A DNA stretch of 51,499 nt from Spirochaetales bacterium. GTDB lineage: Bacteria; Spirochaetota; Spirochaetia; SZUA-6. The notes below the pieces were generated by a model. That model worked only from the letters and a program-made list of their open reading frames with translations, searched no databases and had not been told where the DNA came from. Below are positions 43,501 to 51,499 of the stretch, piece by piece. The position numbers and the translations under genes were made by a program. Position 1 is the first letter of the stretch. Every line of letters begins with the position of its first letter. The stretch is taken from positions 1 through 51,499 of the forward strand of contig JALUUM010000021.1 in the NCBI GenBank assembly GCA_027021365.1. Direction: 5' to 3'.

Positions 43501-43570
43501 ATACATTAAAGTAGTGGACTCTGCTGGGAATGAATCAGCAGAAGCATCCTATACAGTAGAAATACAATAA
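40541..43570 (+). CDS. Large lipoprotein with tandem Ig-like repeats
   Basis: The 1009-residue protein starts at GTG 40541, directly after the previous stop codon, with lipobox LLTGC (Cys23). Residues about 40-380 hold three or four Ig-like domains of the type LTIASPKTNSAYKGTITITG. From about 385 to the end run seven tandem repeats of about 91 residues, each with TWNWTNPSG, DVRYQMDSE, GGWT, HTLYVQVQDAAGNWS and a TVDTT linker, a bacterial Ig-like repeat common in surface proteins. There is no anchor other than lipid and no enzyme motif, so an elongated adhesin or surface stalk is likely. The other reading frames stay open through the repeats because of their composition, not because they are coding. 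Confidence 0.85.
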   Translation: MKKHIPIFLIKTLLLLSILLTGCPLPIDETLITVVEDEIPPELTIASPKTNSAYKGTITITGSILDSALKDKDYKGFIKTLEITVLDASRLNLTVTFSEDGTYQIEPEDSTFTFDPETGSFFIEISSIGLSGVQIITFTATDKNGNVTEKTINLQEDTSGPYIKLNTPANLTTYSVILNITGTVLNAQNDSSTENVKKVSWQISPAGVNGELDLTTTPKQPDGTYKVNKFTFNPVTGAFYDEASLIGKKGNQYFEFSAEDLNGHVSTETRQLIDSAQGPLVAITAYDQWYSSIVTTSTTVSGTIGIDDPANFDSLVYIIEQLSAPSIGDTITTYDLTAGTFSFTFNPIGNGMSGKLVITVTATDKAGRENSVNVDMYDDINPPDAPIVTGKTPTNNTTPMWNWTNPSGTADVRYQMDSEGAGGWTTEGSVISSYTSSSVLTEGSHTLYVQAMDVAGNWSASGSYAITVDTTPLSPPNGFSGATPTMDETPTWNWVNPSGTADVRYQMDSEGAGGWTTEGSVISSYTSSSVLIEGIHTLYVQVQDAAGNWSASGSYAITVDTTPLSPPNGFSGTTPTNNTTPTWNWTNPSGTADVRYQMDSEGAGGWTTEGSVISSYTSSSVLTEDSHTLYVQVQDAAGNWSASGSYAITVDTTPLSPPNGFTGATPTMDETPTWNWVNPSGTVDVRYQIDSESSGGWTVSGSVITTHTPGSNLSQGARTLYVQVRDNAGNWSVSGSYSITIDSIPDVTAPPLTNDNTPTWNWTNPSGTVDVRYQMDSESAGGWTIAGGLPTSYTPAALSDGNHTLYVQAQDASTNWHASGYATVTVDTQAPVPPNSFGGTASPTNNTTPDWNWTNPADAVDIRYQMDSESGGGWTVSGSLLTSHTPSTPLTENDHTLYVQAQDAAGNWSSSGSRLITVDTTGPGTVTFTGPVTPTTNKKPTWTWDNPLDLDAVDIRYHLDTDAYTNAGSMITDYTPLNLLSVGNHTLYIKVVDSAGNESAEASYTVEIQ
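41771..43570 (+). repeat. Seven in-frame tandem repeats (273-bp unit)
   Basis: Anchoring on the DVRYQ codons, units begin at 41771, 42044, 42317, 42590, 42848, 43121 and 43400: lengths 273, 273, 273, 258, 273 and 279 bp plus a final partial. The first about 86 bp of units 1-3 are identical. Linkers alternate between a TNNTTP and a TMDETP form over the first four units. Confidence 0.92.
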
Positions 43571-43571
43571 A

Positions 43572-46500
43572 ATGGCCACTTTCCACTATCGAAAAATCTT
43601 TCTTTTCTACATACTCAGCATTTTTATTATGGCATCATGTTCTCCCTCCTCTCCTTCAAAAGAAAAAGAAAAGCCAAAGATAAAACCAACATCCCTTTTT
43701 ATCTCACCGCTGAGCATACAGAGAGAAAAACCCTTTTCTCATTTATCGAGATATATTGAGGTCGAAAAGGCACCTAAAACCAAACGCGTTAAAGAAGCTA
43801 CAGGGGTAATGCTCCCTCATAAGAGACTCTCGCCGCCACCAATTGATTTAACCCCACCGACGGTAGAGATAACATCACCTGCAAACTTCTCTACTTACCA
43901 GTCGAGTATAACTGTTAAAGGCTGTATAAGGGATAAAGGTATTGGAACAGAAGGGATAAGAAGAGCAACCTGGCAGATAAATAATACGCAGCTAAAAGGT
44001 GAATTAAAAACAGATTCTTCAGGGAATTTTACTTTTAAAATAGATACAACCGGATATTCCAATGTTCTACAATTACATATTAAAGCTGAAGACTTTGGGG
44101 GAAATAAAACATCCAAGAATCTATACCTATTCGATGACGGAAGGGGACCCTCAATTACAATAATTTCACCCAATGACAGGGATAACTATCTGCCAAGGGT
44201 AAGCGTAAGGGGAAGAGTCGGTAATTTGGCAGAGCCAATGGATTCTCCTGATGAAGTAATGAAGCTTGTCTGGTACATTTCGTCTCCTGAACATGGCCTC
44301 CTCTTATCACCTGAAAAACTTGTCCATGACAGAGGCGGTTACTTTGAGTTTGCTTTTAATACAGCAGGAATGCCCGAAGAGATTATCCTGCATGTAAAAG
44401 CTGAAGACAAGAATGGGCATACTACAAACAACCATATCAGTCTATATGATGATAGAATTCCTCCTTACATTCACGTTATCAAGCCGGAGCAGATGGGACT
44501 TTATCAGGATAAAATCATTGTAGCGGGTGTTATAAAGAACTCAGAGGAGGCAAAAGCAGATACAACGTTAGATATAGGGGAATTCACATATTCCATCTTA
44601 AATGTATCAATAATAGCTGGAAATATTAACTTTGATAAAAGTGGCAATTTCCTGTTTACAATTCCATCGAAGGGTCTTTCCGGAATTCAAACACTTGTTC
44701 TCAAGGCAATAGATACTCACGGGAATACATCTATAAAGCGGATAACAATAGACAAGAAGCTCCCGAGAATATCTGAAAACAAGCTAAAATCAGAGGAAAA
44801 AACTATAGAGAAGAAACCACTTTTAAAACCAAATATTCATATAGATAGAATGGGTAACAAAATTGCCTATAGAACAAGAATAAATTTATCGGGCAGGGTA
44901 ACAGACTCTAAAGAGAGGCCTAAATCTGCTGGTAATATTAAAAACCTCTCTTTCAGCATCTCCGGCACAAAAATCAATGGAGAAATACCCTTTGATACGA
45001 GAGGCGCTTTTAAAGTATCAATACCCATAGAAGGGATGCATGGGTTACAAATTGTTGTTCTTAAGGCAAAAAGCAGGGATGGTATAACTGTTTCTCAGTC
45101 CATTCAGGTTGAGGAGGATAAGAGGGGACCCTATATCGTCCTTGAATCCCCCACAGATAAAGGTTTTTATGGGAAATCAGTGATAATTCGGGGCCAAATT
45201 TCCAATTCTGCAGAAGATACAGGTAACACAGATGAGGTAAAAAAGATTCAGTATAGAATTGATGGTTCTTCATCGATTTCAAATGTCATAGGTTTTGACA
45301 GAGAGGGTAACTTTGATATGGAAATACCTATTGTTAAATCAATGGGACACCTTAAGCTTACAATTCTTGCAGAGGACAAGAATGAACATATCTCAAGTAA
45401 AACCGTAGATCTACTAGATGGGAAGCTTAAACCGGAAGTGACAGTCACCTCGCCGATAAACAACAGTTTCTACGGTGCATTACTCTACATCAGCGGGAAT
45501 ATCTCTGACCCATATAAAGGAAACGTCTATCACAGTAAAGATTCTGATAAAGATTCCGGCTATGAGAAAGTAAAAAATACAATAGATATCTTCTCAGCTG
45601 GTTTTTCAGAAAAAGCATCCAAAACATTCCGGAAAACAATAAAGGTCGACTTAAAGGGAAATTTTGGCCTGCTTATCCCTACCAAAGAATTTTCAGGCAC
45701 CCAGGTAATCCTAGTCTCTTCAAAGCTATTCAACGGTAAGAGCGCAGAAGTCTCTGTAAGGGTGAAAGAAGGCAAAAGTGGGATTCCTTCATTCAAAGTG
45801 ATACCGCAGGACAAAGCTGTAAAATTGAACTGGTTGCCAATACCTGTTGGAATGAACTACAAGGTAACTTACACCATTACTTACACAGATGATGGAACAA
45901 TGCCAGCTGAAGATAACGGTAACAGAGCTTACGTAGAAAAGTCTCCCTTTATATTGGATAATCTTGAAAACGGCAGGAGATATAGATTCCTTTTGAAAGG
46001 AATTTTGTCAGCTGATACGAGCAATTTAAGTAAGAGCAATTTGAATACGAGCAATTTAAGTAATTCAACATCCAATTCAAAATCCGGCCTTAAAGTTTCA
46101 AAGCTCCCATTGGTAATTCTATCAGAAACAAAGGATTCTATACCACTTTCACCTTTAACACTTATTCCTACTGTAACCGGAGAGTATCAATCAATAAGAC
46201 TCTCATGGAACAAAATTCAGGGAGCGGAGAGCTACGATGTACTGAAGTCGGATAATGCCGATGCAAGTTACAGAGAAATAGCACATACCCTCAGAGGCAC
46301 GATATATCTGGATAAGGATGTTAAGTACGGAAAAACATACTATTATAAGATACGTCCCTCCCTTGATGGCAGTATAGTAAGTATGGCCAGAATTGGGAAA
46401 AGTCTTGCATTACCTGAAACTAAACTTGAAACAAAATCAGGAATCAAAATAACAGATGGCCAGAATATTGTGATAGATGGAAGCTATGCCTATGTAGCAG

Positions 46501-48236
46501 ATGGAAGAAGTGGCCTTAAAATAGTAGACATATCGGATCCCAATAATATTGTAACAGTAGGCTCATTAAAGACTAACAATGCCTTTGGTATAACTGTGGG
46601 CAATACCTACAGTTATATTGCAGATGGTGAAAGAGGCATAAAATCAATTGATACTACAGAACCTACAGCCCCGCAACTAATAGGCACCAGAAAGACAAGA
46701 GAGGCAAGAAAGATTGTTCTTAGAGGTTCATATGCGTATGTAGCGGATGGAAGGGGTGGCATAAAAATTATGGACCTCTCCAATCCCAGACATCCTGTCA
46801 GAGTATCTTCAATTTCCTTAAGTGATGCAAGAGACCTTGCAACATATAGAAATTATCTCCTTGCTGCTGATAAAGAAGAGGGACTTGTAATACTTGATAT
46901 ATCTCACGCTGTTAAACCGGAACAAGTCGGAAGCCTACATTTAGGACCCGCCCTTCGGGTTTATGTCCACAGGAATATGGCACTTGTTGCTCTTGGTAAA
47001 GAAGGGATAAGAATAGTTGATATTTCTGACCCCAAAAAACCGGTTGTAACCGGAAGCTACGACACCTTTAATGCAAGGGGAATAGTTGCAAGGGGTGACT
47101 ATGCCTATGTCGCGGATGGGAAAGGTGGTTTTAAGGTGCTGGATATTTCGAATCCGGCCCACAGCTTTCAATTCGATGCTGTTTCAGATATGGATGCTCG
47201 TTCACTTGCCATTTCGGGCGATTACATATATATCCTGACACCCAACTATCTTAAAACAGTAAAAAATATGATTATTGGTAACTCCTTCCAGATAGCCTCC
47301 TGCAGGACTCCTGGCAAAGCATACGGTATTACTATTATGGGAAATACTGCTCTGCTCGCAGATCACCGCGGCGGTATCAGTATTGTTGATATTTCGAAAC
47401 CGGAAACAATAGACAACAGCTCGATAATTTTTACCATGAAAAATCAATATGCGGAAAGCGTAACAGTATCCAAAAACACAGTATTCATTGCAGATGGCCC
47501 TGGCGGCATTAAAATAGCAGAGATTCTTTTTGCACATGATAATGTATCACTCGAAATAATATCAAAGTTTTACACTGGTGGCCATGCATACAACATTGCA
47601 GTTAATGGGAATCTTGCTTACTCGGTATCCGGTAATACAGGTTTGAATGTAATAGATGTATCTGACAGGAAAAATCCAAAGGCTCTATCGATTATGAAAA
47701 TGAAAGATGCAAGAGACATAATTATACATGGCAGCACACTGTTTATTGCCGATTACAGGGAAGGGCTAAAAGTTATAGATGTTTCTGATTCTGAAAATCC
47801 AAAACTTATCTCATCCGTCGATATTCCAGGCGCTTCAGGTACTGCCTTACATGGCAAAATCCTGTTTGTTTTGGGTTCAAAGGCAATATACGCAGTTGAT
47901 ATCACCAATATTTTAAAACTTATGCCAGTAAAAGTTTACAGAACAGAGTATGGCCAGAATATTAAGGTAAAGGAAAACTATCTCTACCTTTCAGAGGGTT
48001 ATAAAGGTTTCAAAGTTTTTCACATAGGGGCTTTAAATACCCACTCAAACACTGCGAATCCTGCAAACGAGAAAACTTCCTTAATCAATTCTGGTAACAC
48101 AAGCTTAACTCTTGTGAGCAGGGCTAAAAATATCTTTTCAATAGATTCAGACGTAAAAGACGGATATGCCTATATAGTCGATTCCAATGGATTAAAGGTT
48201 ATCAAGATACTGATTCCCCAATGGTTAAAACAATAG
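43572..48236 (+). CDS. Giant lipoprotein: Ig-like, FN3-like and LVIVD propeller domains
   Basis: The 1554-residue protein begins one base after the previous stop; lipobox IMASC (Cys23). A Pro/Lys-rich linker (25-95) is followed by about seven Ig-like units (95-760), each opening with a VEITSPANFSTYQSSITVKG-like strand and closing near DRGGYFEFAFNT or KNGHTT segments. Two FN3-like domains (about 760-950) contain YRFLLKGIL and KTYYYKIRPS. Then about a dozen LVIVD repeats (955-1554) carry SYAYVADGRSGLKIVDISDP-type units that should form one or two beta-propellers. It is probably anchored on the outer membrane with the propeller outermost, as an adhesin or scaffold. It is the third gene of the operon; its end overlaps the convergent kinase gene by 12 bp. 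Confidence 0.87.
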   Translation: MATFHYRKIFLFYILSIFIMASCSPSSPSKEKEKPKIKPTSLFISPLSIQREKPFSHLSRYIEVEKAPKTKRVKEATGVMLPHKRLSPPPIDLTPPTVEITSPANFSTYQSSITVKGCIRDKGIGTEGIRRATWQINNTQLKGELKTDSSGNFTFKIDTTGYSNVLQLHIKAEDFGGNKTSKNLYLFDDGRGPSITIISPNDRDNYLPRVSVRGRVGNLAEPMDSPDEVMKLVWYISSPEHGLLLSPEKLVHDRGGYFEFAFNTAGMPEEIILHVKAEDKNGHTTNNHISLYDDRIPPYIHVIKPEQMGLYQDKIIVAGVIKNSEEAKADTTLDIGEFTYSILNVSIIAGNINFDKSGNFLFTIPSKGLSGIQTLVLKAIDTHGNTSIKRITIDKKLPRISENKLKSEEKTIEKKPLLKPNIHIDRMGNKIAYRTRINLSGRVTDSKERPKSAGNIKNLSFSISGTKINGEIPFDTRGAFKVSIPIEGMHGLQIVVLKAKSRDGITVSQSIQVEEDKRGPYIVLESPTDKGFYGKSVIIRGQISNSAEDTGNTDEVKKIQYRIDGSSSISNVIGFDREGNFDMEIPIVKSMGHLKLTILAEDKNEHISSKTVDLLDGKLKPEVTVTSPINNSFYGALLYISGNISDPYKGNVYHSKDSDKDSGYEKVKNTIDIFSAGFSEKASKTFRKTIKVDLKGNFGLLIPTKEFSGTQVILVSSKLFNGKSAEVSVRVKEGKSGIPSFKVIPQDKAVKLNWLPIPVGMNYKVTYTITYTDDGTMPAEDNGNRAYVEKSPFILDNLENGRRYRFLLKGILSADTSNLSKSNLNTSNLSNSTSNSKSGLKVSKLPLVILSETKDSIPLSPLTLIPTVTGEYQSIRLSWNKIQGAESYDVLKSDNADASYREIAHTLRGTIYLDKDVKYGKTYYYKIRPSLDGSIVSMARIGKSLALPETKLETKSGIKITDGQNIVIDGSYAYVADGRSGLKIVDISDPNNIVTVGSLKTNNAFGITVGNTYSYIADGERGIKSIDTTEPTAPQLIGTRKTREARKIVLRGSYAYVADGRGGIKIMDLSNPRHPVRVSSISLSDARDLATYRNYLLAADKEEGLVILDISHAVKPEQVGSLHLGPALRVYVHRNMALVALGKEGIRIVDISDPKKPVVTGSYDTFNARGIVARGDYAYVADGKGGFKVLDISNPAHSFQFDAVSDMDARSLAISGDYIYILTPNYLKTVKNMIIGNSFQIASCRTPGKAYGITIMGNTALLADHRGGISIVDISKPETIDNSSIIFTMKNQYAESVTVSKNTVFIADGPGGIKIAEILFAHDNVSLEIISKFYTGGHAYNIAVNGNLAYSVSGNTGLNVIDVSDRKNPKALSIMKMKDARDIIIHGSTLFIADYREGLKVIDVSDSENPKLISSVDIPGASGTALHGKILFVLGSKAIYAVDITNILKLMPVKVYRTEYGQNIKVKENYLYLSEGYKGFKVFHIGALNTHSNTANPANEKTSLINSGNTSLTLVSRAKNIFSIDSDVKDGYAYIVDSNGLKVIKILIPQWLKQ

Positions 48237-49268
48237 CCTTTCTTCCACCTCTGACGTTTCCATAAACCTAAGTGTCTCCGTAAGACTCTTCATACCGTCC
48301 GATGCACTGGAATCGCCAAGACAGATTGCAGCCATTGCATTGGCAAAGCGCATCGATTTTTCAAGCCCCCAGCCCTCGTGCATGCCGAACAGGATACCTG
48401 AACAAAAGGCATCCCCTGCCCCGACAGTACCCTTTATCTCCTCCGGTTCAAGGTTGTAGGTCGGAACAAATAGAGGTCCTTCGTCGGATGTTTCCATGTA
48501 TCCGTATGCACCCTCCGGGAAGTGGATGCAGACAAGTTCGCTGTTTCCCTTTTCAACGAGAAAATCCATTGTTCGTTTTAAATTATCCGTATCCAGGGAG
48601 CCATCTTTCCTTCTTATTTCAAAACCTGATGTTTTCCCCGCTTCTATCTCGTTTATCACCAGGTAGTCTGCGTACTTCAAGGCAGGTGGCACAAGCCTTC
48701 CAAACCTGTCGCTGCTCTCACTGACAACATCGACGGATGTTTTCAAACCGCTATCCTTTGCCATCTTCAAGAGCCTTGCAAAGCGGGTACCGTATTCACT
48801 ATCCTCCCTGTCCAGACTATCCAAAAGGAGAATGTAGCCTATGTGAAATATTCTGGTATCTATGTTAGCAAAATCGAAATGTTCGATATCAAGGTTGCTG
48901 TTTACCCCCTTGTTATGAAAGAAGGTCCTCCTGCCGGTATCCTTTACTGTCATCACATCGGTGTAGGATGTTACTCCACCCTCTACCTTCTTGATATCTG
49001 AAACATCTATTCCTTTTTCCTCAAGGTCATGCAATATGAAATCACCATTCTCGTCATTACCCACGAGGCCTATACCCTTAAGGGGGATTTCTGCCTTCAA
49101 AGCGGCAAGATCCTTAAGAACATTGTAGGGACAACCACCATTTGCCCTCTTTTCATCCAGAATAATGGAAAGCATGCCCTCCTCTGGCCACACATCGATA
49201 ATCTTGATGTGATCGATTATAAAGTTTCCCGCTGCCGTTATTCCTTTTCTTCCATTCCCTCTATCCAC
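48225..49268 (-). CDS. PfkB-family carbohydrate kinase
   Basis: The 347-residue ribokinase-like protein has an N-terminal GGCPYNVLKDLAAL segment (the GGxxxN substrate loop), VGNDENGDFILHDLEEKGID, and the C-terminal GTVGAGDAFCSGILFG signature with the catalytic Asp. The family phosphorylates sugars or nucleosides; the substrate cannot be read. GTG 49268 has AAGGAGG 8 bases upstream. It follows the uroporphyrinogen-decarboxylase-like gene by 12 bp, so they are likely one operon. The alpha/beta hydrolase gene diverges from that pair. Confidence 0.9.
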   Translation of the reverse strand: MDRGNGRKGITAAGNFIIDHIKIIDVWPEEGMLSIILDEKRANGGCPYNVLKDLAALKAEIPLKGIGLVGNDENGDFILHDLEEKGIDVSDIKKVEGGVTSYTDVMTVKDTGRRTFFHNKGVNSNLDIEHFDFANIDTRIFHIGYILLLDSLDREDSEYGTRFARLLKMAKDSGLKTSVDVVSESSDRFGRLVPPALKYADYLVINEIEAGKTSGFEIRRKDGSLDTDNLKRTMDFLVEKGNSELVCIHFPEGAYGYMETSDEGPLFVPTYNLEPEEIKGTVGAGDAFCSGILFGMHEGWGLEKSMRFANAMAAICLGDSSASDGMKSLTETLRFMETSEVEERLLF

Positions 49269-49280
49269 TAAGTTACCTCC

Positions 49281-50426
49281 TTAAAAATCCTTACCAATTT
49301 TCGATGTCAGCCTGTGCCAGAGCCTGACAAGCGACTCCTTTTCTCCTTCACCTTCCGGATGGTACCGGGACACAAGTATCAACCTTGTTCCGAAACGCCC
49401 GCATAGGTCAACCAGCCTCTCCAGATAACTCTCGCCATCCTCACCCTCCTCTACTGCAATATGGCCGAAGTAAACTGTACCGGTTCTTCCGCAGATTTCA
49501 AACACCTCTTCCAGTGAATACATCTCCGGGTTACCGAGGTTTAAAGTTGAAATAGTGGGAAGTTCACATGCAAGCCTTAAAAACTCTTCATGCCTCCCGC
49601 AGAAATGAAGAAACCCCCTTCCGTATCGTTTAATCGCCCTTTCAATAAAGGGGATGCAGTACCTCTTAACCATGTCTCCCGATATGAGAGAGCAACTGTC
49701 CTCCGATATCCTTGCCCCGGTATCGGGAAACCAAACTCCGATGGGCATTCCATGACCATGCACCATGCTTGTTTTCTTCTCTCCAAGGAGCCCCTTAAAC
49801 ATGTCAGTTGCAAGGTTAAAGAGTTCCAGGCTCTTTGAAAGCAGTTTTTCAATGATACCCGGATTATCCATGAAAATATAGAATATATCAGAACCAATTA
49901 TCAGGTGTGCCAGGTCCAATACCCCTTGAGTATCCGGAAGATACGGATAGATAATATCAGGATACATTCCCTTCCCACGCCTCTCCATGAACTTTCTGTA
50001 AAAATCAACGGAGAGGGCTACCTCACCTTGCATTATGTCCCTTTCCTTCAGGGGTGAGGGAAGCGAAAGAAACTCCTCCGGCTTCATGTGATTCCTTAGC
50101 CAGGGGTGCTGATTCGGTTGAACCGTTATAGCAAGCCCCAGGCCGCTTGGCAGTAGTGTTGTCCCGAGGTCGGAACGAATAACAGGTATTCCATCGTCTG
50201 TCAGTGAAAGGTATGGTTTTACATAGAGCAAGCCGTCCTCTAAAAGCTTTTCAACATCACGATGCTGCTCCACCAGATTATACTTTATGTAATTCTTGTC
50301 CTTTGCCAGGTGAGGCTCCGTAAAGAGTATCGGGTAAGCTGTTTTCCCTCCGGATTTGACAGCCTGCCAGAAATCCTCGTAAAATCGAAACTTTTCCCTT
50401 ACCGCATCTTTCAAAGCAAACTCCAC
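49281..50426 (-). CDS. Uroporphyrinogen decarboxylase (URO-D)-family protein
   Basis: The 381-residue protein resembles the URO-D/MtaA superfamily that includes corrinoid methyltransferases. Segments fitting the family are YLPDTQGVLDLAHLIIGSD, LLSKSLELFNLATDMFK, MVHGHGMPIGVWFPDTGARI, EDSCSLISGDMVKRYCIPFI and the metal-site-like FLHFCGRHEEFL, with His and Cys as in zinc methyltransferases. The haem-enzyme N-terminal Arg motif is absent, so haem synthesis is unlikely. With a sugar kinase gene beside it, and the broader family often next to carbohydrate genes in anaerobes, a metabolic role with an unknown substrate is inferred. It starts at GTG 50426. Confidence 0.8.
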   Translation of the reverse strand: MEFALKDAVREKFRFYEDFWQAVKSGGKTAYPILFTEPHLAKDKNYIKYNLVEQHRDVEKLLEDGLLYVKPYLSLTDDGIPVIRSDLGTTLLPSGLGLAITVQPNQHPWLRNHMKPEEFLSLPSPLKERDIMQGEVALSVDFYRKFMERRGKGMYPDIIYPYLPDTQGVLDLAHLIIGSDIFYIFMDNPGIIEKLLSKSLELFNLATDMFKGLLGEKKTSMVHGHGMPIGVWFPDTGARISEDSCSLISGDMVKRYCIPFIERAIKRYGRGFLHFCGRHEEFLRLACELPTISTLNLGNPEMYSLEEVFEICGRTGTVYFGHIAVEEGEDGESYLERLVDLCGRFGTRLILVSRYHPEGEGEKESLVRLWHRLTSKIGKDF

Positions 50427-50561
50427 ACTGATATTTGACGCCCCTCCACCTTTTTAAACATACATGCAGGGCGGTAAGTATCAATATATGTCTTTATTTT
50501 TTACTGTTATATGTTAATATCTCCTTTGTCAATTGATTTTTTAAAAGGGGAGTCTTAAATA

Positions 50562-51499
50562 ATGGAAACCGGAAAAAATATACTTGGCAATTACGGTGAC
50601 CTGGTTTTTAAGGTGTTGGATAGAGAGAGAGAAATAACCCACGATGATCCAAACTGGAAAGAAAAGGGGAGGGCAAAATTCAAGGAACTTCTACTGATGC
50701 CGGAGACCGGAAAGGATATCAGAGCCAGAGTTATAGAGAGGAAAAACTACGATGGACTTACAATCGAGGAGATTGCCTGGCAACTGCCATACGGGCCGGA
50801 GACGAGGGCATTCCTTCTTAAGCCGGAGGGAGTAACAGAGCCGCTTCCCGGCGTGCTTGCACTTCACGACCATGGAGGATTCAAATACTTCGGCAAGGAA
50901 AAGATAACAAGAACGAGTGAATCGCAACATCCACTCTTAAGGGCGCATCAGGAAAATGCATACAGTGGAAGGGCCTGGGCAAATGAACTTGCAAAGCGCG
51001 GTTTCGCAGTGCTGGTTCATGATACCTTTGCCTTCGGAAGCAGGCGGGTGGATTTTGGCAGGCTTCCTGCAGATACCATAGAGAACATGATGCATGACCC
51101 GATGGATCTGGAGGAACCCGACCCGGGAGAAAAGCAGCCCACAGCGAGCAGGGATGCGGATTTGCCCGGGATTGATTCAACAAGCAAGAACGTAAAACTC
51201 TACAATGCCTATGCACGCCAGCACGAACACCTTATAGCGAAATCCCTATTCTCTGCCGGATACACCTGGCCGGGGCTCTTTCTTTCAGATGATATGGCTG
51301 CCCTTGACTACCTCTCTTCACGCGAGGATGTGGATGAAGAGAGGATAGGCTGTGGGGGGTTGTCCGGCGGAGGCCTTAGAACGGATTTTCTTGCCGGGCT
51401 GGATGACAGGATAAAATGCTCTGTTACGGTTGGCTTTATGACGACGTGGAAAGATTTTGCTCTCAATGTTTCGTACAAGCATACATGGATGACCTATGT
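50562..51499 (+). CDS. Alpha/beta hydrolase (acetyl-xylan-esterase/dienelactone-hydrolase-like), 3' end outside window
   Basis: About 312 codons are visible from ATG 50562 (GGGGAG about 9 bases upstream), open at the right edge. The oxyanion-hole segment is GVLALHDHGGF, then ELAKRGFAVLVHDTFAFG, and the nucleophile elbow is GCGGLSGGGLRT with Ser at the centre. These fit large esterases of the Abhydrolase_7/dienelactone-hydrolase type. The acid and His residues should lie beyond the window. It diverges from the URO-D-like/PfkB pair with a 135-bp AT-rich promoter region between, which suggests a shared carbohydrate-ester catabolic function. Confidence 0.85.
   Translation, partial: METGKNILGNYGDLVFKVLDREREITHDDPNWKEKGRAKFKELLLMPETGKDIRARVIERKNYDGLTIEEIAWQLPYGPETRAFLLKPEGVTEPLPGVLALHDHGGFKYFGKEKITRTSESQHPLLRAHQENAYSGRAWANELAKRGFAVLVHDTFAFGSRRVDFGRLPADTIENMMHDPMDLEEPDPGEKQPTASRDADLPGIDSTSKNVKLYNAYARQHEHLIAKSLFSAGYTWPGLFLSDDMAALDYLSSREDVDEERIGCGGLSGGGLRTDFLAGLDDRIKCSVTVGFMTTWKDFALNVSYKHTWMTY

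Noticed and set aside
41771..43570. Tandem repeats resembling a CRISPR array
   Set aside because: The repeats are in-frame, contiguous 273-bp coding units with no spacers and no cas genes.

Overview
The window looks like chromosomal DNA of an anaerobic, Gram-negative-type bacterium with an outer membrane. Several lipoproteins, outer-membrane-type proteins and transglutaminase-like proteins fused to TPR or IPT/TIG domains, together with LVIVD-repeat lipoproteins, resemble what is known from Spirochaetota. That assignment is an inference; there is no rRNA or tRNA here to test it. I see no insertion sequence, prophage or CRISPR array.

Layout. 1-2987 (-): an ECF sigma factor / anti-sigma operon ending in an exported hypothetical protein and a membrane-anchored IPT/TIG transglutaminase-like protein, cut by the window edge, whose catalytic Cys is Ser. 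3041-7884: housekeeping genes cysS (-), murB, mgtE and a divergent 1-phosphofructokinase-like PfkB gene (+). 7953-16007: an outer-membrane-type protein, a peptide/amide-processing operon (P1 peptidase, ketopantoate-reductase-like, M20 hydrolase), a propeller lipoprotein, an Asp/Glu-type racemase and a dicarboxylate/amino-acid:cation symporter. 16205-24607 (-): one tightly packed seven-gene operon behind a near-perfect promoter: formate dehydrogenase-like molybdoenzyme, 4Fe-4S beta-like and FAD/NAD gamma-like subunits related to sulfhydrogenase, MobA, a threonine-synthase-like PLP enzyme, a dCache histidine kinase and a NarL-type regulator. 24701-29716: nitroreductase, MFS, adenine deaminase (-) and a divergent MFS (+).

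29756-35392 is the accessory, decaying part: a racemase lacking its first catalytic Cys, a frameshifted mannitol-dehydrogenase remnant joined to a C_GCAxxG_C_C domain, then about 3.3 kb bounded by an imperfect 77-bp direct repeat. That segment holds a BNR-type lipoprotein and two toxin-antitoxin modules in which both toxins are truncated while both antitoxins are intact. 35393-38221: a sodium:neurotransmitter-type symporter and a convergent membrane-anchored reductive-dehalogenase-like protein, separated by a 13-bp degenerate tandem repeat.

38381-48236 is the most striking block: a 10-kb three-gene operon for the cell surface. It encodes a beta-barrel/transglutaminase/TPR protein with an intact Cys-His-Glu triad, a lipoprotein with seven tandem ~91-residue Ig-like repeats, and a 1554-residue lipoprotein with Ig-like, FN3-like and LVIVD propeller domains. 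The right end carries a PfkB kinase, a uroporphyrinogen-decarboxylase-like protein and a partial alpha/beta hydrolase.

A recurring feature is that the clearest sigma-70-like promoters (for the P1 peptidase, formate dehydrogenase and MFS genes) place the expected transcription start within a few bases of the start codon, so these mRNAs may be leaderless, whereas operon-internal genes carry good Shine-Dalgarno sequences.
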